Assembly: GCA_004323695.1 (NCBI GenBank)
Contig: SCRU01000021.1
Coordinates: 1-34,919 of the forward strand
Origin: Burkholderiaceae bacterium
GTDB taxonomy: Bacteria; Pseudomonadota; Gammaproteobacteria; Burkholderiales; Burkholderiaceae_C
Length of the DNA stretch: 34,919 bases
Direction: 5' to 3'
Positions 30,995 to 34,919 of the stretch are shown one piece after another. The position numbers were made by a program, and so were the translations under genes. Every line of letters starts with the position of its first letter. Position 1 is the first letter of the stretch. The notes beneath the pieces were generated by a model that worked only from the letters and a program-made list of their open reading frames with translations, was not told the origin of the DNA and made no database searches.

Positions 30995-31675
30995 TTACTT
31001 GAAGCGCGGATCCAACCGCGGGATCGCGACGGTCTTGACATCACCGGGCAGCGAACTGACGTATTCCGCCACGGCCTTCAGATCGGCATCGGAGAACTGC
31101 TTGGCCATCGCGCCCATGATGGGGTTGCCGCGGCCAAAGTGCGGGTTGTCGCTGCCCGCCTTGTATTCCTTCAGCGCCACCAGCAGGTAGCTCGCATGCT
31201 GGCCGGCCAGCTTGGGATAGTTGGGCGCGATCGGTTTGTCGAAGTTGGCGCCATGGCAGGCGGCGCAGTTGGCCTTGGCCAGAATGGCGGCAACCTGCGC
31301 GTTCGGCTTGATGCTGGGCTCGTCGGGGACCGTATGGCCGGATTCCACGCCGAGGGTGCTGTAGTAAGCCGCCACGTCGGCGATGTCCTGGTCGCTCAGG
31401 GTCGACGCCACGGCGCGCATGGTGGGAAATTTGCGGTCGCCCGATTTATATTCCTTCAGCGCCGCCTCGATGTATTGGGCATTCTGCCCCGCAATCTTCG
31501 GAACCTCGTACACCTCGGGGAAGCTGGCCTTGTACTCGGGGATGCCGTGGCAGCCCATGCACAGGGCCACCTTGGTGGCGCCGGCCGCGGCATCGCCCTT
31601 GATTTCCTGGGCGGACGAAGCGGCGGTCACGCAAGCGACAGAGACGGCAAACACGGCGGTCAACAACTTGTTCAT
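30995..31675 (-). CDS. diheme cytochrome c (cytochrome c4 type)
   Basis: The 226-residue protein has a signal peptide (cleavage near residue 22, after ASSAQ) and two class I cytochrome c domains with heme-binding motifs C39MGCH43 and C137AACH141. Methionine ligands are likely in PTMRAVAS and GAMAKQFS. Such periplasmic diheme cytochromes donate electrons to terminal oxidases; the aa3 oxidase in this window lacks a fused cytochrome domain and is a possible partner. The ATG at 31675 gives the best signal peptide; a second ATG at 31693 would add six residues. A perfect TATAAT lies upstream. Confidence 0.9.
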   Translation of the reverse strand: MNKLLTAVFAVSVACVTAASSAQEIKGDAAAGATKVALCMGCHGIPEYKASFPEVYEVPKIAGQNAQYIEAALKEYKSGDRKFPTMRAVASTLSDQDIADVAAYYSTLGVESGHTVPDEPSIKPNAQVAAILAKANCAACHGANFDKPIAPNYPKLAGQHASYLLVALKEYKAGSDNPHFGRGNPIMGAMAKQFSDADLKAVAEYVSSLPGDVKTVAIPRLDPRFK

Positions 31676-31723
31676 TTTTCGCGCACAATCCATTAAGAAT
31701 TCGGGCCGGTCAATCAGCGCACG

Positions 31724-31729
31724 ATTATA
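31724..31729 (-). promoter_or_regulatory. -10 element of the cytochrome c gene
   Basis: A perfect TATAAT on the minus strand lies 48 bases upstream of the cytochrome start codon, predicting a leader near 40 bases. The -35 region at 16-18 bases spacing does not match the consensus, so an activator may be needed. Confidence 0.5.
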
Positions 31730-31790
31730 TGCGGCACAAACGCAGCCCCATTCCCCATACCATTTCAATACCATTGCTGTGGCATCTCCC

Positions 31791-32633
<843 letters not shown>

Positions 32634-32696
32634 ACATTCACTTCGAATACGGGCCGACGCCCAGGAGAGTTTTACGCAACCAGGAAGGCCAGAACC

Positions 32697-33314
32697 ATGT
32701 CTTTCGTCCACCCCGTTACACTCACCGGCCGCAACTGGGTCGTGCTCGAGCCCCTGCGGCAGGAGCATGAGCAGGAACTGCTCGAGGCGGCGCAGGATGG
32801 AGAAATCTGGCAGCTCTGGTACACCACGGCAACCGGCCCGGACGCCATCTTCAGCTACGTGAATGATGCGCTGAAGGCGCGTGACGAAGAAGGCGAGATG
32901 CCGTTCGTCGTCCGCCGCAAGTCCGATGGCAAGGTGGTCGGCTCCACCCGTTACATGAATGTCGATGCAAAAAACCGGCGGCTGGGAATAGGCGGCACCT
33001 GGTACGGCAAGGCGGCGCAACGAACCGGTATCAACACCGAGGCGAAATTGATCATGCTCAAGCACGCCTTCGAGACGCTCGATTGCATCGCGGTGGAATT
33101 CCGCACCCACTGGTTCAACTTCGACAGCCGCGCTGCCATCGCCCGACTGGGCGCCAAGCAGGACGGCGTGCTGCGGAATCACCAGCTGGCGCCCAACGGC
33201 ACGCTGCGCGACACTGTGGTGTTCAGCATCATCGCCAGCGAATGGCCGACCGTGAAGGCGCACCTGCGCTGGCTTTTGAACAAACCCCGCGCCGGCGTAC
33301 CGGCCCGATCCTGA
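32697..33314 (+). CDS. GNAT-family N-acetyltransferase (RimJ/RimL type), copy 1
   Basis: The 205-residue protein has the RimJ/RimL-type GNAT fold: an N-terminal strand-helix region (VLEPLRQEHEQELLEAA), a core strand VVGSTRYMN, and the acetyl-CoA segment WYGKAAQRTGINTEAKLIMLKHAFETL, followed by AIARLGAKQDGVLRNH. It is expected to acetylate a protein N-terminus or small amine. AGGAAGG precedes the ATG at 32697. It lies 63 bases after the MoxR gene and 12 bases before a clear paralog, so the pair arose by tandem duplication. Confidence 0.9.
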   Translation: MSFVHPVTLTGRNWVVLEPLRQEHEQELLEAAQDGEIWQLWYTTATGPDAIFSYVNDALKARDEEGEMPFVVRRKSDGKVVGSTRYMNVDAKNRRLGIGGTWYGKAAQRTGINTEAKLIMLKHAFETLDCIAVEFRTHWFNFDSRAAIARLGAKQDGVLRNHQLAPNGTLRDTVVFSIIASEWPTVKAHLRWLLNKPRAGVPARS

Positions 33315-33326
33315 GGAGTCCCAAGC

Positions 33327-33923
33327 ATGGCATTCGTGCAACCCGTCAATCTGTCGGCCCGCGGTATCGAACTGGTGCCACTCGCCCTCGACCATGAAGC
33401 CGGCCTGCGGGCCGCGGCCGCTGACGGTGAACTCTGGAACATCCGGGTGACTTCGGTACCCGAGCCCGAGAACACCCGGCGCTATATAGAGGATGCGTTG
33501 CGCATGCGCGAGGAAGGCAGCCGGTTTGCCTTTGCCGTGACGGACAAGGCCACCGGCACGGTGCTGGGCAGCACCAGCTACCACGACATCGTGCCCGCCG
33601 TGCGGCGCGTGGAAATCGGCTGGACCTGGTACGCCAGGCGCTGCCAGCGCACCCACATCAACACCACCGCGAAGCTGCTGCTGCTGACCCATGCCTTCGA
33701 GACGCTGGGCTGCCATGTGGTGGGCTGGCGCACCGACAACTTCAACCACGCGTCCCAAAAAGCCATCGAGCGCCTGGGCGCGCGCAAGGACGGCGTGATC
33801 CGCGGCCACGCGCTGCGCCGCGACGGCACCATCCGCGACACCGTGATGTACAGCCTGCGCTCGGGCGAATGGCCCGAAGCGAAAGCGCAGTTGCTGTATC
33901 TGCTCGACAAGCCGCGATCCTGA
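33327..33923 (+). CDS. GNAT-family N-acetyltransferase (RimJ/RimL type), copy 2
   Basis: The 198-residue protein is the same family and layout as the preceding gene, with matching motifs (VLGSTSYHD, WYARRCQRTHINTTAKLLLLTHAFETL, AIERLGARKDGVIRGH, TIRDTVMYS). The copies have diverged in the N-terminal substrate side, which suggests different targets. GAGGAG precedes the ATG at 33327. It sits 12 bases after copy 1 and 13 bases before the VWA gene, so all are in one transcription unit. Confidence 0.9.
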   Translation: MAFVQPVNLSARGIELVPLALDHEAGLRAAAADGELWNIRVTSVPEPENTRRYIEDALRMREEGSRFAFAVTDKATGTVLGSTSYHDIVPAVRRVEIGWTWYARRCQRTHINTTAKLLLLTHAFETLGCHVVGWRTDNFNHASQKAIERLGARKDGVIRGHALRRDGTIRDTVMYSLRSGEWPEAKAQLLYLLDKPRS

Positions 33924-33936
33924 GAGAAGCACCGCG

Positions 33937-34919
33937 ATGCTGATCGACTTCTTCTACACGCTGCGCTCGGCCAAGCTGCCGGTCTCGGTCAAGGAATATC
34001 TCACGCTGCTCGAAGCCATCGAGAAAGGCGTGGTGGGGCCGGCCAGCAGCGACGAGGACGGCAGCGGCTACAAGATCGACGACTTCTACTACCTCAGCCG
34101 CGCCGCGCTGGTGAAGGACGAGAAGCACTACGACAAGTTCGACCGCGCCTTTGCCGCCTACTTCAAGGGCGTGGAGCTGATCGCCGATTTCACGAAGGAC
34201 ATTCCGCTGGAGTGGCTGCGCAAGAACCTGGAGCTCGAGCTCAGCCCCGAGGAGAAGGCCAGGATCGAGAAGATGGGCTGGGACGAGTTGATGGAAACGC
34301 TCAAAAAGCGTTTCGAAGAGCAGAAGAAGCGCCACGAAGGCGGCAGCAAGATGATCGGCACCGGCGGCACCAGCCCGTTCGGCGCCTACGGCTACAACCC
34401 GCAGGGCATTCGCATCGGGCAGGACAAGGGCCGCAACAAGAGTGCCGTCAAGGTCTGGGACCAGCGCGCCTACAAGGACTACGACGACCAGCAGGAGCTG
34501 GGCACGCGCAACATCAAGATCGCGCTGCGCCGGCTGCGCAAGTTCGCGCGCGAAGGCCACGAGGAGGAACTGGACCTCGACGACACCATTCGCCGCACCG
34601 CCGAAAACGCGGGCTGGCTCGACATCAAGATGCGCCCCGAGCGCCACAACAACGTGAAGGTGCTGCTGCTGATGGACGTGGGCGGCACCATGGACGAACA
34701 CATCCAGCGCGTGGAAGAAATGTTCTCGGCCACCAAGACCGAGTTCAAGCACATGGAGTTCTATTACTTCCACAATTGCGTGTACGACTTCATGTGGAAG
34801 AACAACCGGCGCCGCTTTTCCGAGAAGTTCGCGACCTGGGACATCATCCGCAAGTACAACAAGGACTACAAGCTGATCTTCATCGGCGACGCGACCATGA
34901 GCCCGTACGAAATCCTGCA
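33937..34919 (+). CDS. CoxE-like VWA-domain protein (runs off right edge)
   Basis: At least 327 codons are present and the frame is open at the window end. The N-terminal part (LIDFFYTLRSAKLPVSVKEYLTLLEA) and the helical middle region are typical of CoxE-like VWA proteins that pair with MoxR ATPases. The von Willebrand factor A domain begins at about residue 238, with the metal-site motif DVGGTMD (Asp247, Gly249, Thr251) where DxSxS is classical. A glycine-rich linker (GTGGTSPFGAYGYNPQG, about 141-157) separates the two parts. No membrane helix is visible. GAGAGAAG lies upstream of the ATG at 33937. It is presumed to be the adaptor through which the MoxR ATPase acts on its target. Confidence 0.9.
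   Translation, partial: MLIDFFYTLRSAKLPVSVKEYLTLLEAIEKGVVGPASSDEDGSGYKIDDFYYLSRAALVKDEKHYDKFDRAFAAYFKGVELIADFTKDIPLEWLRKNLELELSPEEKARIEKMGWDELMETLKKRFEEQKKRHEGGSKMIGTGGTSPFGAYGYNPQGIRIGQDKGRNKSAVKVWDQRAYKDYDDQQELGTRNIKIALRRLRKFAREGHEEELDLDDTIRRTAENAGWLDIKMRPERHNNVKVLLLMDVGGTMDEHIQRVEEMFSATKTEFKHMEFYYFHNCVYDFMWKNNRRRFSEKFATWDIIRKYNKDYKLIFIGDATMSPYEIL

Overview
The window reads as a chromosomal segment of a high-GC betaproteobacterium, most likely in the Comamonadaceae (Polaromonas / Rhodoferax / Variovorax type). This is inferred from gene content and order: a complete aa3 cytochrome c oxidase locus with DUF2970, DUF2909 and DUF2244 neighbours, the DUF4148 and DUF1841 families, and short AT-rich palindromes scattered inside otherwise GC-rich genes. 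I see no rRNA, tRNA, CRISPR array, phage gene or transposase. Coding density is very high and no gene-free stretch exceeds 300 bases.

Layout. Positions 1-2.2 kb (minus) hold the 5' part of queF, an alpha/beta hydrolase and a prolyl-4-hydroxylase-like 2OG-Fe(II) oxygenase. Positions 2.2-4.7 kb (minus) hold a compact operon of rubrerythrin, a GlpC/HdrB-like iron-sulfur protein and a DUF3501 protein, closed by a clear intrinsic terminator. Divergent from it at 4.9-7.6 kb are a VOC (glyoxalase-fold) protein, a FAD monooxygenase and a small DUF2783 protein, also closed by a terminator. Next come valS, a convergent 2-hydroxyacid-dehydrogenase-like gene that has lost its catalytic histidine, galU, and a TusA-like gene.

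The central block (12.9-22.5 kb, almost all minus) is the cytochrome c oxidase locus. In transcription order it reads DUF2244, ctaC, ctaD, a 35-residue membrane protein, ctaG, DUF2970, ctaE, then SURF1, a divergent Sco-like membrane protein, ctaA, ctaB and a canonical Sco protein. One plus-strand DUF2909 gene sits between ctaE and SURF1. Together these encode the three core subunits, heme O and heme A synthesis, and copper/heme insertion factors.

The right part holds a BioC-like methyltransferase, comF and trmL, then a LysR regulator divergent from a small secreted DUF4148 protein. After these come a MaoC hydratase, a KefC-type antiporter, a pcaF thiolase, a small two-TM protein, DUF1841 and a diheme cytochrome c. 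The window ends in a MoxR ATPase - GNAT - GNAT - CoxE-like VWA operon that runs off the right edge.

Most notable observations: the rubrerythrin/Fe-S/DUF3501 redox operon with a palindromic and a Fur-like site upstream; tandem acetyltransferases inside a MoxR-VWA operon; a second, membrane-anchored Sco-like protein; several genes whose only visible initiation signal is a -10-like hexamer 6-7 bases before the start codon (predicted leaderless mRNAs); and a family of AT-rich GCTAT palindromes located inside coding sequence.
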